A stretch of DNA of 64,000 nucleotides from Whitmania pigra (GCA_021613335.1 JAJTWR010000159.1:1966501-2030500); one strand, 5' to 3'. Shown: positions 1 through 12,420, numbered from the stretch's first letter. Translations and numbers: made by a program. The notes: a model not told the origin generated them from the sequence alone.

Positions 1-134
1 CCAACGAGTGCCTCTCGGAACATCCGGCTGATCACCGGTTGCGGCCCGCCCCCCGAAAACGTAAGGAGACTCAAAGTGCCGAAACGTTTGAAGACTGGGG
101 AAATTCCTCTGAACACTGGCGGAATAATAAGTAA
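1..134 (+). CDS. 3' end of an unidentified protein-coding gene (partial)
   Basis: The first ~130 bases are strikingly GC-rich compared with everything that follows. They are open in the frame beginning at base 3, ending at TAA 132-134. The reading is charged and hydrophilic (starts NECLSEHPADHR, ends SEHWRNNK) and looks like a protein C-terminus. The other two frames contain stops or continue into AT-rich sequence. No domain is recognisable in ~43 residues, so no function is proposed. A piggyBac-like element begins about 30 bases after the stop, so the native 3' UTR is probably very short or formed by the transposon. Confidence 0.5.
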   Translation, partial: NECLSEHPADHRLRPAPRKRKETQSAETFEDWGNSSEHWRNNK

Positions 135-163
135 AATTATTACATTGTTTGAGCAAATATTAA

Positions 164-1745
164 TCTTTTATAACCCAAGCCTATTTAAAAATTCTGGAGA
201 CACATGAAAGTAATTAGAATATGTCAATGCTATATAAATTAACACAAAAATTTGCAATTTAAATTTTTTTTATAAACGTGTCTTTTGTTGTGACTGTTCC
301 ACAAGTGGAACATTGAGCGGTTCTCGTTAGTGCATGTTCCACAACAGAGAATCAAGCTCTATATTAACAAAAACTAAGCAACATATGAATCAAAAAACAT
401 TTAATTGACTCACATTTGAAGCAGAATTTAACACATAATCCACAAGTAGTATATTGAAAATAAGATTGTCGCATTATAAACTTGTCACATTATTTTGTCC
501 TGCGATGACTTGAAATGGTATAGATGAAAACAGCATTCGTGTAATCTTTTTATGCATTTCACGATTTGGTTTGTTGTATATTATACAACCTTGTACACAT
601 CTTCCTTGTTTGGTTGACTCTGTGTAATATAATATTTAATGCTCAACTCGATATAATATAATATTTAATGCTCAACTCCATAAAAACGAACACATGCAGG
701 AAGTGAAGCTGAAGGTCCACCTTCTGAAGGTACTTTGATATGATGGTCCCCTGAGTAGTCCGATGACGATGAAGAGAAGAAATTTTAGGTGTGTCTGTGC
801 GTACCTGACAGTGGATCTTCAGCCACAATTGTCATATTTGATTGCATTCCATAAATAAATTCCACAACCATTTCTTTGACACATAATTGAGATTTTCCAG
901 TCTATCATTTTTTCCGCATTATATGCCTGATAACCATCACGGCCATCACACATTATTCAGACCTATTTTCCAAACCTATTTGGCTTTTAACTTTTGAACA
1001 TTTTGTCTATATGATGCCCATAGTACTGTATCATGAACTCATCAATGCTGATGCTGTAAGTGAAAACACCACACTTCAGCACTGTTCATCCAGCCTTACC
1101 GATGCTTCACTTTGGCCATCTTAGTATCAGCAAGCTAAGGTACTTTGCTAAACACATGCACTAACAAGGAAATATTGAAGTGGGGTTTGAACCCGTAAAA
1201 CTCCCAACCAATTAAAAATAAAAAAAAATTTAAATCTTCAAACTAATTCACAATTTTTAACAAAATTAATACAGGACAGTTAAATAATTAAATAAAAGTA
1301 ATTAATTAGGCTTTATATCAACTACTTTTTTTTTTGAAAAGTAATAAATAACATGAAGTTTTACAAATAAAATACTTGAAAACTCCTGAAATCAATTTAT
1401 AATTACGGCCACTTCTGCTAAGGAGAACCGCCCAACGTTCCACAAGTGGAACATCGTCTTAAACATGCACTTTTCTCGTATGCAAGGAAACAAATATTAT
1501 ACAATCGCATACTATCACCAAATCAGGACTGTGTAAGCATGCTTGAAATATGCCTATCCCTGTAAACTCTTTCCTTTGTAAGACATTTTACAATTAACAC
1601 CAAAAATGACAAAAATTGCGATTTTTAACATACATTTTAACGCTGAAAATATTATTATTTTTATTCACTTTTAAATATTTAACATAGAGCTGTTTATGAA
1701 CTTTCCAAATTTAACATTCCAAGTGGAACGTTGGGAGCTAAAAGG
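164..1745 (-). mobile_element. piggyBac-like element, copy A (degraded)
   Basis: This block is the reverse-complement counterpart of the element at 6185-8075, with shared segments along its length. Its low-coordinate end reads TTAA then TCTTTTATAACCC (TTAA at 160-163). Its other end carries the terminal sequence CCAAGTGGAACGTTGGGAGC followed by AAAAGG, next to TCAA, a decayed TTAA. Internal palindromes GTTCCACAAGTGGAAC occur near both ends (about 298-312 and 1437-1453). TTAA targeting and CCTTTTA-type ends are known for piggyBac-like elements. No intact transposase remains. Confidence 0.55.
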
Positions 1746-2667
1746 TCAATTATACTTTTGAGATTATTCTGTTGTAATAAGGGATATATTTATAATAACG
1801 TATAGTTACTTCACTGTTACTAAAATATGCATAGAAATACAAGAATTAAGTAATATCTTGAATATTAACGATAAAGTAGCCAATGACATTTTATGCGACA
1901 AAAATTGATAAGCTGAGTAGAGATTTAAAAAGAAAGCCTAAGCCAAAGCTGTTCTCAATCAAATTTGTGTCAGTTTGACATGCATTGTTGACAATGCTCT
2001 TGAAAAGTAATCAAATCCAAAAAATATTGTCAATCGCTAATAAAAATATTCTTCAGCAATACTTTACCCACTTATCTTTTGTAAATAATGAGAACTCAAT
2101 TCAATGAAAGTAATTTTAACAATTTTGAAAAATTTTATTCCAAAACCGCAGATAAAAAATTATTTTAAAAAATGGTATACTATGTAAGAACATATATAAA
2201 CACATTTATTTACCATTTTGACAGAAGCCGGAATAGCAATATTTGTAAATGCATATGGTCAAAAGAATTCAATCAATTTTGAAAATATTTCCCATCAAAG
2301 TATTTCAAAAAAAATTTTATAAATTGACACAACAAACAATCATCTATATAATGGAGAAATGCAAAATATTGGTTAGATATGATCAATATTTTAGAGGATA
2401 TCACCATTTTTACATGGTCACTCTACTTTTAGAATTTTGATATTTTCGAAAATCGGTCATACATAATGTGTCATAACTAATGTTGTAAATGAGATAAAGC
2501 AATGATATTTATGGCATTTATTTGTCTAACTTTAACCTATTAAATAATATAAAAAATTAATAATTTCTGATTCATGGTTTTTTGAGGAATGCAGCTCAAA
2601 AAATGAAAATTTTTTTGTAAAAATTCGTTTTGAAATAAAATATTTTAAAACTAAACATATTTAATGA

Positions 2668-2730
2668 TAGACTGGAAAATCTCAATTATGTGTCAAAGAA
2701 ATGATCGTGGAATTTATTTATGGAATGGCT
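2668..2730 (+). repeat. Fragment of the piggyBac-like repeat
   Basis: About 60 bases nearly identical to 7168-7222, and to the reverse complement of about 838-895 (shared core AATCTCAATTA.GTGTCAAAG). It is an isolated internal piece of the same piggyBac-like family, directly next to the LINE fragment. Confidence 0.55.
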
Positions 2731-2731
2731 T

Positions 2732-3560
2732 TCAAGACTTATATAGGCAAGACAGGAGGAAATGTTGAAAGGGGCATGCCAGTGAACTGCCTGGTTGGAA
2801 GGGATGAGATAAATGATGAAAAAAGTGTATTGGCGATTGACAGATGAATGCTGGCGATTTTTGAGATAAAAAATGTGTTGAATGAGGTGACGAGAGACTG
2901 GCAATCGGCGTCAGAGTAGTGTTGCCGAGGGTTACTATGCAAAAGACTATGAAGTGAGCGCCACGTGGAACGTGGATTGGCGTTGGAGCTGATTTCATCC
3001 TTGATAGAAGATGCCCTAAAGTTGAGAATGGCCAGCTTGGCAGCGAATGTTGGCGGATAAAGTACTCCTGTTTGGCAGCTTCTGTACGTTTACGAAGATA
3101 TAGACGTTCCAATCGTCGACAATGTTTTTTGGCCTCTATGGCTTCATTGGAGAGCTGGTTGTTTGAGTACTGATGGACTGCGGACGGTCTGCTTCTTGGT
3201 GGGGCATGTTTGTCAAGGATGGGTTTGGGTTGGGGCGGCGACATGCTGTGTGAGTCCATGAGACTCAATGGATTCCTTCAGGGGGTGAGGAATCCTTGTC
3301 CCGGTGCCTGTTGCGTTGATATCGCCGCAGCTGACTAAAGGGATGTTGTGCGATGCGATGAAGTCGACGAGTTCTTCAAATGCAGTTATGAATGAAGACG
3401 TGATTGGTCCGGGCGGGCGATAAGTAGATGAGATGATGAATGGTGATTTGCGGATGTTGAATTTGAGATTAAGAGCTTCAAACTCAGCAGAACCGCGCTC
3501 TATCTTGGTAGGTTTTACGTCCAGGAGGAAGATGACTGCAAAGCCTCCCCCACTTTTCAT
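2732..3560 (-). mobile_element. Non-LTR retrotransposon (LINE) fragment: endonuclease domain and start of RT region
   Basis: On the minus strand 3560-3213 encodes a stretch typical of the LINE apurinic-type endonuclease: the STYRPPG motif, a following F..AFEELVDF helix and the catalytic-type CGDINA motif, then an H..TQHV..PTQTHP segment. A frame change near 3240 leads into 3268-2732. This reads like the linker between endonuclease and reverse transcriptase, with DKHAPPRSRPS and a basic RRLERLYLRKR run. Several frame breaks show the copy is dead. The 5' and RT parts are missing. Confidence 0.75.
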
Positions 3561-3616
3561 AATAAAGCGATATTTTGAAAACTTATTTAATCAATAATAT
3601 TTTAAAACTATGTTTA

Positions 3617-4250
3617 TGCAATCATTGTCTATATGCATGATAAGTTTCATCCAATTATATTTGGTGGTTTATGCTTTATAAGCTTTTAAATTCAGCAAAA
3701 TTCCAAAGCGTCACAATCTTTAGGGCCATTTATCTCCAAAAGGTGGCCAAATTTTTTTTTCAATTTAATTGTCTTTCACAGTTCTAATATAGATTTACAA
3801 CATATCAAAAATTGAAAAAGGTACTTTAAGTTTTAATTAAACAAAACCGTATTTAAATTTTGACATTTAATGTTAAAATCCTCACAGTTTCTGAACCATG
3901 TTACTCAAAAACTAATATTCACAAAACACTGTTTTTAGATTATTTAATAAGTTATAACTAAGCAATCAAATCCACTAAAAATCATTAGTCTACCATATTT
4001 ACTTTCAGTAGTTTTTATCAATTATATGTGTCTGTTTTTAAAAAAATCAGCATTTGTCTAAGTCAATTTATTTTATTAAGGCCTAGAGTAAACCAATCTT
4101 AGAACTACAAAAAAAATTTGACTACCATTTTGATATAAATAGCACTAAATATTGCAACTTTTTGGAATTTTTCTAAATTTAAAAGCTTATAAAACATAAA
4201 CTAGAAAGCAAATTCAAATGAAACTTAGCATATATTTAGACAATGGTAGT
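3617..4250. repeat. Long inverted repeat (MITE-like, ~94-bp arms)
   Basis: Arms 3617-3710 and 4155-4250 are imperfect reverse complements, sharing TATAAGCTTTTAAATT, AAGTTTCAT and CATTGTCTA in order. The ~440 bp between them is AT-rich and non-coding. The form fits a non-autonomous DNA transposon, but I cannot see a clear target duplication, so the family is unassigned. Confidence 0.5.
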
Positions 4251-5214
4251 ACGAATAAATGACAAATTGTTGTGAATGAACAAAATCAAACTCAGCAACA
4301 TTCAACCAAACTTCGTGAAATGGTGAGATATAAACAAAAATTAGAAGTCGATGGAATTAATGACGGTCGTTGACATTATTGGAAATGGACAAGAAATGTG
4401 GAACGTCAGTGTTTTTTAGCTGATAAACATTAATAAGTCGCTGCACATTCCGCAAGAATACGCGGCACTGCAAATTGAAACATGTAGTTAAGAATTGCAT
4501 CATAATTTTATTTTATACCGATTATGAAAACATGACGGATATGGAGCAGAATTGATTGAAGGGAGGGCTTCAAATGATATCAGTACTTTCATTCAATTTA
4601 CCGCACTTTCAAATACAAGCAGCTGCCGCGTTCAATTGAACGACAGAAACCATTTCTGCATGTTCGACACGTAAAGTGAGGGAAGAGGCAATTTACTTGA
4701 ACCAATCACGTCGAGAGAGTGGAATGTCCACTTTTTGTATATTTAAGGGAAGATCTATGGGACGAAACGAGGCCTATCTTGATCAATGGATCATCACCAT
4801 TTTGTTTTCTTATGAAATACCTTGAAAAACTTTCAATCTCTGAGACTAACATGTTATTTGAGATAAATACGTTACAGAAATTTTATAAAATGAATATTTA
4901 ATGATTTAATAATGATATTTAACTCAATGTAAATATTAAAAATCTAATATTAATGTTTGTATTTATGATGGATTAGTGGAGGTTTAGGTTTCCAAGCATC
5001 ATTTTTCTTTTACTGAGTTGTTGAAACAGCAGGAGGCTGTGTTAGATTCAATTTGTTTGTTTAATTTTAAAAGACTTTTCCTTAAACGATGGATGCCAGA
5101 CGAAATTATTGACGTTAAAAATTGTTATAAATAATTAAATAAAAATACAAAAATTAATCTAGAGAAATAAATAAAGATAGATGTAAATAATATTATGTTT
5201 AATTTTAATTTATG

Positions 5215-5475
5215 TTCCATGTAGTATCAACAACCTTTCAAACCTTTATGCTTTTAAGAAGGCACTAAAACACTTTATTATTAACTCTAAATAATCATGC
5301 ACATTACTCGATATTACTTAGCATTTCTTACATTATTGGGACATTGAAACGCAATATTATTCGTCAATGACAATAGGACGTCTGTTAGCGGGAGTTTTTT
5401 CCCTTATGTCGTTCCTTTTTTTCCTTTCGGTTCCAACCTGTACTGGTTTTGTGTTTCAATAATAAAAGAAGAAAA
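5215..5475 (+). mobile_element. 3' tail of a LINE (CR1/L2-like)
   Basis: The + strand shows a degraded LINE C-terminus: NNLSNLYAFKKALKHF, similar to the end of many CR1/L2 reverse-transcriptase ORFs. A T-rich 3' UTR follows, ending in CAATAATAAAAGAAG and an A-rich tail at about 5460-5480. No longer coding region is preserved upstream. Confidence 0.5.
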
Positions 5476-6184
5476 AAAAATAATATTAAAAAAATGTAAA
5501 CAAAATATCATTTAAAAACACTTTCATCTTTTGATAAAAAAACATTTGAAAAACAATAAATTATGAGATGATTATTTTAATCAAATACTTCATTTAACAT
5601 TATTCAAGTATTTTTTTACCAAAAGTAATAAATAATTATAAGTAAAATCAATAAATAGTGGAAAGAAATTCTTCATTAAAGACATTAGAAAGAAAAGTAA
5701 CTTTTATTTAAGTTAACTTCAACAGTACTCAAGTACTCAACTCTTAAGATCGACTCGAAATGTTTAATGTTTGTGTTATTTTACGATAAATAAAGTTTCT
5801 TTCTTCTCAACAACAAAACGCCTTCAGAGGCAAAGTGATTTTGTTGTTGTTGAAAATTTCAGAATGACGCTTGTGAATTCGAATTACAACCATATAAAAT
5901 AGAATTAAAAAAGTTTATGTTTTTATTTAGTTATGAAGTTATTATTGCCATTGATGTTACTGAAATTATTAAAGTTATTAATTTTATGAGTAGCCGAAAA
6001 AAGTTATTAGCGTTAAAATGGATTGCGTTCCTGCAAGAGGCGGGGATAGCGACATTTCCTTTCATCACCATGTAATGCATGTGTGTCGTGTTCGCCAGGA
6101 ATCGCCCTCGTGCAGTGGCGCAATAAAAATAGTGGAGCAATTAAAAACTTTCAACTTACTCGAATACATAAGGCACTCATGTAA

Positions 6185-8075
6185 CCTTTTAACGCCCAAC
6201 GTTCCACTTGTGGAACATCAAGATTTTCGCTCATGAATTGAAATTCAATATGAAGTCAAACATACTTTTAAAAGTTAAGTTAAGTATTTTTTTGGAGAGT
6301 TCATAAACAACTTTATGATAAATACTTGCAATTGAATAAAAATAATAATATTTTCATCATTAAAATTTATGTTAAAATCACGATTTTTGTGATTTTTGGT
6401 GTTAATGTTTTGGATGATGTTCCATTTGGGGAACATTGTGCACTTCTCCCTATTACACTTGGCCGTATTTAGAAATTGATTTCAGGAACGTTCAAATATT
6501 TATTTATATATTTTCTAAAAGTTATTTATTATTTTACAAACAAGCAATAGATATATAAAGCCTAATTAATTACTTTTATTTAATTATTTAGTTGTCCTAT
6601 ATCAATTTTGATAAGAAATTGTAAATTGCTTTGAGGACATAAATCTATTTTTTTTACTTTTAATTGGTAGGGGTATACGGGCTTAATCACCTCTTTAATA
6701 TTGCCTTGTTAGTGCATGTGTTTGGCAAAGTATCTTATCTTCCTGATACGAAGGTGGTCGAATTGAAGCAGCTGTATGGCTGGATGAACAGTGCTAAAGT
6801 GTGGTGTTTTCATTTACAGCATTAGTATTGATAAGTTCATGATACAATACTTTGGGCATCCCAGAACCAAGATGTCCAAAATAGAAAAAGCCAAATAAGT
6901 TTGGGTAATAGGTCTGGATAATGTGACGTAATGGCTATGAAGGTTATCCATATCAGGTATATATTTTGGAAAAAATGATAGGCGTGCAGGTTGGCCGAAT
7001 GGATTACGTGCTTGCATATGGAGGTAATGTGTCGTGTTCGAAATCCAGCATGCACTGCCACAAGCGTCCTTGGGAAGGAGCGCTACATAAATGGTTTCAG
7101 GAAGCGCCTCTGGCACTAAACATATGGCGCTATATAAATGAAGTACAATTACAACAACAAAAATTAGACTGGAGAATCTCAATTACGTGTCAAAGAAATG
7201 CTCGTGGAATTTATTTTCAAATGCAATCAATGTGACAATTGGATTGAAGATCCACTGCCAGATACACGATTCATTGCAGACATTGACACACCAAAAATTT
7301 CTTCGCTTCATCAGTGTCGGACCACTAAGGAGGGGCAGGACAAGCAACACCCCCTGACTTCAGACGCATAAAAAGTCATCTCCTCATGTTTTACGAGGGT
7401 TTTCCCCCAACCCAACCCCTTAGAAAAATGATATGACATCCCTGCGGACAACTCGAGGGATCATCATCATGCCAACGTCTCGGTGGACCTTCAGCCCCAC
7501 TTCCTGCATGTGTTCGTTTTGATGGAGTTGAGCATTAAATGTTATATTATATCGAGTTGAGCATTAAATATTATATTATATCGAGTTGAGCATTAAATAT
7601 TATATTATATCGAGTTGAGCATTAAATATTATATTATATTATATAGAGTCGATAAAACAAGGAAGATGTGTAGAATGTTGTAAAAAATACCAAAAAACGT
7701 GAAATGCCCGAAAAGATTAAATGAACGCTGTTTTCAGCTATACCGTTTCAAATGATCAAATTATAAAATAATGTGACAATCTTATTTCCAATATATTACT
7801 TATCGATTACTCGTTAGATTTTAGTTTGAATATGATTCAATTAAATGCTTTTTGATTCAGTTGTTGCTTAGTTTTTAATAATTTAGAGCTTGATTTCGTG
7901 TTATGGATTTGTGGAACATAGTCACAACAAATGACATGTTTATAAAGAAAATGTCAAATTACAAATTTTTTTTTTTATTATTATATATTATTTTGTATTA
8001 TTATATATGATATTGACATATTCTAATTACTCTCACGTGTTTGCAACATTTTTAATAGGCTTGGATTATAAAAGG
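6185..8075 (+). mobile_element. piggyBac-like element, copy B, with transposase relic
   Basis: The left end is CCTTTTAACGCCCAACG next to GTAA (a one-base change from TTAA). The right end, read on the other strand, is TTAA followed by CCTTTTATAATCC (TTAA 8076-8079). Around 6820-6900 the + strand keeps a piggyBac transposase signature, SISIDKFMIQYFGHPRTKM followed by KKPNKFG-like residues, but with stops and frameshifts. The same family is present inverted at 164-1745 and as a lone end at about 14331-14366. The copy is not autonomous. Confidence 0.65.
7525..7645. repeat. 29-bp tandem repeat inside the piggyBac-like element
   Basis: About four near-identical units containing GAGTTGAGCATTAAAT followed by an AT-rich ATTATATTATATC stretch. 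The inverted sister element at about 630-680 has only about two units, so the array has changed in copy number since the copies separated. Confidence 0.8.
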
Positions 8076-8610
8076 TTAATAAAATTATTAAAGCAATTGA
8101 AGTAAATGAGGATGTCATCGAATTATTTGTAGGTAGTCATAATTTACAATTTATTTACTAAGTTGCATTGCCAGACAAAATCAAACTGCCTTTCCCTTTT
8201 AACATCACTGTTCGGCGCCATAATGTGCGATCGCTTGTTATCAAATTAACCTAAATATGTCCTTAAGTATCCATAATAAAAGATAATTGTAAAATAATTC
8301 TGAGTTGTTTCAATTAAATGATGAATATATGAACGAAGGTAGAATAATAGTGAAACATATTTATGAAAATGTAAATAACAGTTTCAACAACTCAACAAAT
8401 TTTCCTGAGCATTTCCATTTTTGTTTTCATTCAGCACATTGATCAACGAAAAAAGTGTTTCCATACTTTTTGTAAACAAATTCCTTTAAAAATATTATTT
8501 GAGGAACTCATTAAAACTTTATGCATAAAATTTCACTCTTTCAAAATACGTGTTTTTAACTCTTCATCATTCAATAGCTTCAAAAATGACAAGTTAAAAA
8601 TCATTTTTAG

Positions 8611-8880
8611 ATTTTGTCACCGGGAGCACAAGTGCAGGCTTCGGTCGTGTTAAATGCTTGCATCATGTTCAGCTACCCTATCAACTTCTTCATATACTGC
8701 ATCATGAGCAGATCGTTCAGACAAAGTTTCGTGAACCTCTTCAAAGCTCGCCCAAGTCAAGCAAGAACTGAACATTCAAGTCTCAAGACCGCCGAAAGAC
8801 CAAAATTCTTGGCTCTCAAAAATTTGAGGGAATCGGGAATGAATGTCATTGAAGTGCAGCTAAATGTCAGACATTCCTGA
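8611..8880 (+). CDS. Last exon of a rhodopsin-class (peptide-type) GPCR
   Basis: After the acceptor TTTTTAG at 8610 the frame is open to TGA 8878-8880. The reading gives transmembrane helix 7 in the form typical of class A peptide receptors: a hydrophobic VVLNACIMFSYPINFFIYC segment, in which the usual NPxxY is replaced by a P-I-N-F-F-I-Y form. Helix 8 and a basic, serine-rich cytoplasmic tail follow (SRSFRQSFVNLFK, then RTEHSSLKTAERPK). Such ends are common in invertebrate neuropeptide receptors, but the ligand class cannot be told from one exon. Helices 1-6 are not visible upstream in the window, which holds transposons instead. This is therefore the 3' exon of a gene with a very long intron, or a stranded pseudo-exon. 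Confidence 0.6.
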   Translation: MLSPGAQVQASVVLNACIMFSYPINFFIYCIMSRSFRQSFVNLFKARPSQARTEHSSLKTAERPKFLALKNLRESGMNVIEVQLNVRHS

Positions 8881-9535
8881 TGAGGTCAGAAGGTTTTGTT
8901 GGTCAATTAGCATATTTAATATCGTAATTAATTACATCAAAGCAATTCTGCTTCAATTTACCGTGTTTATCCGTTTTACATACTTCCGTGTAAGACGTAC
9001 CTAGTTTTAAGGCCACACATATTTCAAAAGCGTGCGTCTTGTACACGAGGAAATACTATAATGCTTACACAAATTCATAACAGGAATGCATGTTACGAGA
9101 TGATAAACTTTCTCAAACTCTGACATTAAATAAAAATGTGTGATAAAAATCATTCTTTAAAAATATGAAAATATATAAAATACCACAACAAATGGGTAAA
9201 AAGTTGAATATTTTTAAGGTCTCTTTATAAACCTTGTAATTTTGATTTTAACGTTTTAACCCAGTTTGAAGTTACTTCACATTCTTGTGCAGGTGAATGT
9301 AACAGTTATTCAACCCATAAATTATCATATTTTATACATTAATAGAACATTTTTAGTAATATTCCTTGCTCTCTAATAAAAAGTATTAATAAGCATAATT
9401 TATTATGCAGGAAATAATTAGAGCCACTTCGATATTTATCGGCAAACGTCCTCATAAAACATCCACATTATGAATGTTTCAAGCCACAACAGAACATCAG
9501 AACAGCATATTTCCCTCCTAAGTGGATGTTTTATA

Positions 9536-9900
9536 TTAGGTAATAACAATAACAATAACAACAACAATCAATAATAATAATAATAATAATGATAATAATA
9601 ATAATAATAATATATTATTTATAATATTTATTTTTATATATTTATATTTATAATATTTTATAATAATAATAATAATTAATAATATAAATAATATAAAATA
9701 ATTAATATTATAAAAATAATTTATATTATAATAATTAATTATTATCATAAATATTATTATTATAAAATAATAATAATAATAATATAATAATAATAATTTT
9801 ATAATAATAATAATAATTAATGATATAAATAATATAAAATAATTGATATTATAAAAATAATTTATATTATAATAATTAATTATTATCATAAATGTTATTA
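9536..9900. repeat. ATT/AATAAT-type simple-sequence tract
   Basis: About 365 bp of A/T-only trinucleotide and imperfect palindromic sequence, in which a ~165-bp block (about 9625-9730 and 9790-9895) appears twice. Long open frames here are artefacts of composition. Confidence 0.85.
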
Positions 9901-10526
9901 TTATAAAATAAATGTGTTAATTTTTAAAAGTTGAAAACATTTACATAGTGAAATGAAATAATTCCCTGAATGTTCCAAGAACCCAGAACAATTCAAGAAG
10001 TGGTCACCGCTGAGAATTACGATGTTGGAAAGAAAAAAATAAATAAAAGATTGCTTTTTAAGTATTTTAAAAATAAACATTTCCTAGTAACACTGCTTTA
10101 TTATTAAAAATAATTAAAACGAAGGATGGTACATGGCCTGCTATTACATTTTGTCCAGCTATCTGTAATGCTACTTGCACTTACATTTGCTAAATGTTTC
10201 AAGCACATCACGCTACTTTATGTTATCACTTAATAATATTTCAAATGGTTTTCATAGACAACTTTGAATACGAAATCAATTTCTAGGAAAAAAACACTTT
10301 GGTGTTGCTTCAAGGATTGAAGATGGTGTGACTTTCGATAAAGAAATAATATTTATGACGGGGTCATAAAGTCTGGCTGTTCCAATAAATTAAATTATAA
10401 AGGACAATGATAACGATGATTTTGATTGTTATAAAGTTTGTTTGAGTTATTACATGTGGAATTAGGAAAACATCTTAGCAACATGGAGAGATAACATATA
10501 AAATCGTTAAACGGGTTAAATACGTC

Positions 10527-11826
10527 CAGTGTTGTGCAGTATCGAATTACATGTAATTCGTTACTGTAATTAATTACATTTTTTGGTAATTTTTACTCGT
10601 AACAGTTACAAAAAAATTTTTTACTTTTACTTGTAACAAATTACTATTTTCGGTCATACTTTTAATTCGTTACCTTTTTGGCACAAGTTGCAAAGTAACA
10701 TAAATAAAATTTTAAATTAGTTTATTTTATTTTAAAACTTTACTAAAATTCTAGATTGTTATTCTTTGGTTCGATCGAAAACCTTCTTTCCGATCATCGC
10801 TCATTTGTTATTGTGGTTATCGCCGGTCGTTTTTGTTAAATCGGAAATTGTTGATTAATCATACCGAAGCTTTTTTAATATATAATATTGTATGTATATA
10901 ATAATATAAGATTTAATATATCGTAGTATGGATTCATTTGAAGCCAGTTTGAGTGTCGTTAGCGAAGATAAGAGGAACAAGCGTGAAGATAGTCCGTGGC
11001 CGTATTTAAACAAAATGTTCAAATTTCAATCAAAGGAAAATCATATAAGTATGCATGCCTACTCTGCCAACAGAAAAAAAACTATGTTCAGCATATGAAG
11101 GTTTTTCATCTAACTTGAAGAAGCACGTGGAACGCATGCACCCAACAGAAGTTAAGGAATATGGGATATCTGTTGCCAACGGTTGTCAAGCTTCATGAGA
11201 AACTGGTAGCCAAAATAGCATCTTCTAATGCAGCAATGGAGGTCGAGCTGAAAGCATCTCATTCATCTGATGCTGACAGTGTTGAAGATAGTTTCAATTG
11301 CACAAGGTCAACTGATATTCTGATGCAGTATCTTCAAGACCGATCAGATGACATGAACATTATTTATCCAGTTGAACGCTCCTCTGCCAGCTAGTGCAGC
11401 TGTTGAACGTTTATTCAGCTATGCTGGTATGAACAGCCGAAGGACCACAATGAGTGATAAACTATTCGAGGACTTAGTTATGTTAAAAATTAACAAATGT
11501 TTGTGATTGTAATAAATAATAAAAACACCAAAAGAATGCATTAATTCAAATGTTATTACTTAATGACTGTTAATACTAGCAGTTAATACCAACAATTGTT
11601 TTAACGTTAATAGAAACAATTCCTTTTAAATAATACGGAATGATGTATGGTCACAATAATGGCGGCATCAAAGTTACTTGTAATTTTTACTTAAAAGTAA
11701 CTTTTGGATGCGGTAACTTTTTACTTTTAATTGAGTAACTTTTTAAGACAATACTCTTACTTATACTTAAGTAGCTTTTTGTACTTGTAACTATGTTACC
11801 GAAATGAAGTAACTTTTACAACACTG
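10527..11826 (+). mobile_element. hAT element copy 1, internally deleted, perfect 8-bp TSD
   Basis: The ends are CAGTGTTG...CAACACTG. The 8-bp sequence AATACGTC occurs immediately before (10519-10526) and after (11827-11834), a perfect hAT-type target duplication. Subterminal regions are full of GTTAC/GTAAC motifs. Inside, 11041-11160 keeps a BED-type zinc finger (CLLC then H....H, with a frameshift). 11161-11400 keeps acidic linker and hAT dimerisation sequence (PLPASAAVERLFSYAG), ending near 11505. The catalytic core is missing, so it is non-autonomous. Copy 2 lies at 54946-56282 in the opposite orientation. Confidence 0.9.
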
Positions 11827-11834
11827 AATACGTC

Positions 11835-12420
11835 GTTATACGAAATTCCAAAGAAAATTAAACGTTCCAGAGATGCTGATAGACGTATTGTGAAAGTTTC
11901 ATAAAATTGTGAAATTTATTACATGTAAATAATTTATTACATGTAAGTAAGGCCTGAAAACGGGGTCATCGTTAAAAGAAGATCCTTGTTCGTGAAAGGG
12001 CAGTGCTCTTCAATGGAGCTTCAAAACAAACTGAATTTTTCAGTAGCCAGTTTACAATATCTGAGAAGAGAATTTTTAATTTCTTCACATGATTTGTATT
12101 TTTTCTAATGCAAAAAAAATTTAATTTGGATGATCCAGAGAGCTTCAAATATTATTTGCATGAGTTCAGAGAAAAGCAATTTCAAAGTTTGGAGGTGGCC
12201 TGCTCGCTCGCCAGATCAAAAATTGTGTAGTGATGAAGTAATTTTTACAAAATTTAAAATAACTTTAATTAAATATAATATTAAACATCATTTGGGAGAA
12301 AAATCAAGCTAAAAAATAATTAAGCAAATGTCGGCAGCAAACACCTGAAGAAATCATAAATTAATTTGGCTTGGCATTTTATGAACAGATGATAATAGAA
12401 ACGGATAATATTTCCCAACA
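11835..12420 (+). pseudogene. Tc1/mariner transposase relic
   Basis: The + strand shows Tc1/mariner pieces in order. There is an N-terminal helix-turn-helix piece (EIPKKIKRSRDADRR near 11850-11890), then a second HTH-like piece (VIVKRRSLFVKGQ near 11968-12005). Next comes KFNLDDPESFKYYLHEFRE near 12117-12170, matching the DDE-core region that in active members reads NLDGPDGFKYYWHD. Last is WPARSPDQ near 12196-12220, matching the WPAxSPDLNPIE motif with its final residues lost. Stops and frameshifts make it dead. The hAT copy at 10527-11826 was inserted into its N-terminal part. Confidence 0.6.

Noticed and set aside
9536..9889. Minus-strand hydrophobic frame of 117 codons
   Set aside because: It arises from ATT/TAT simple sequence.
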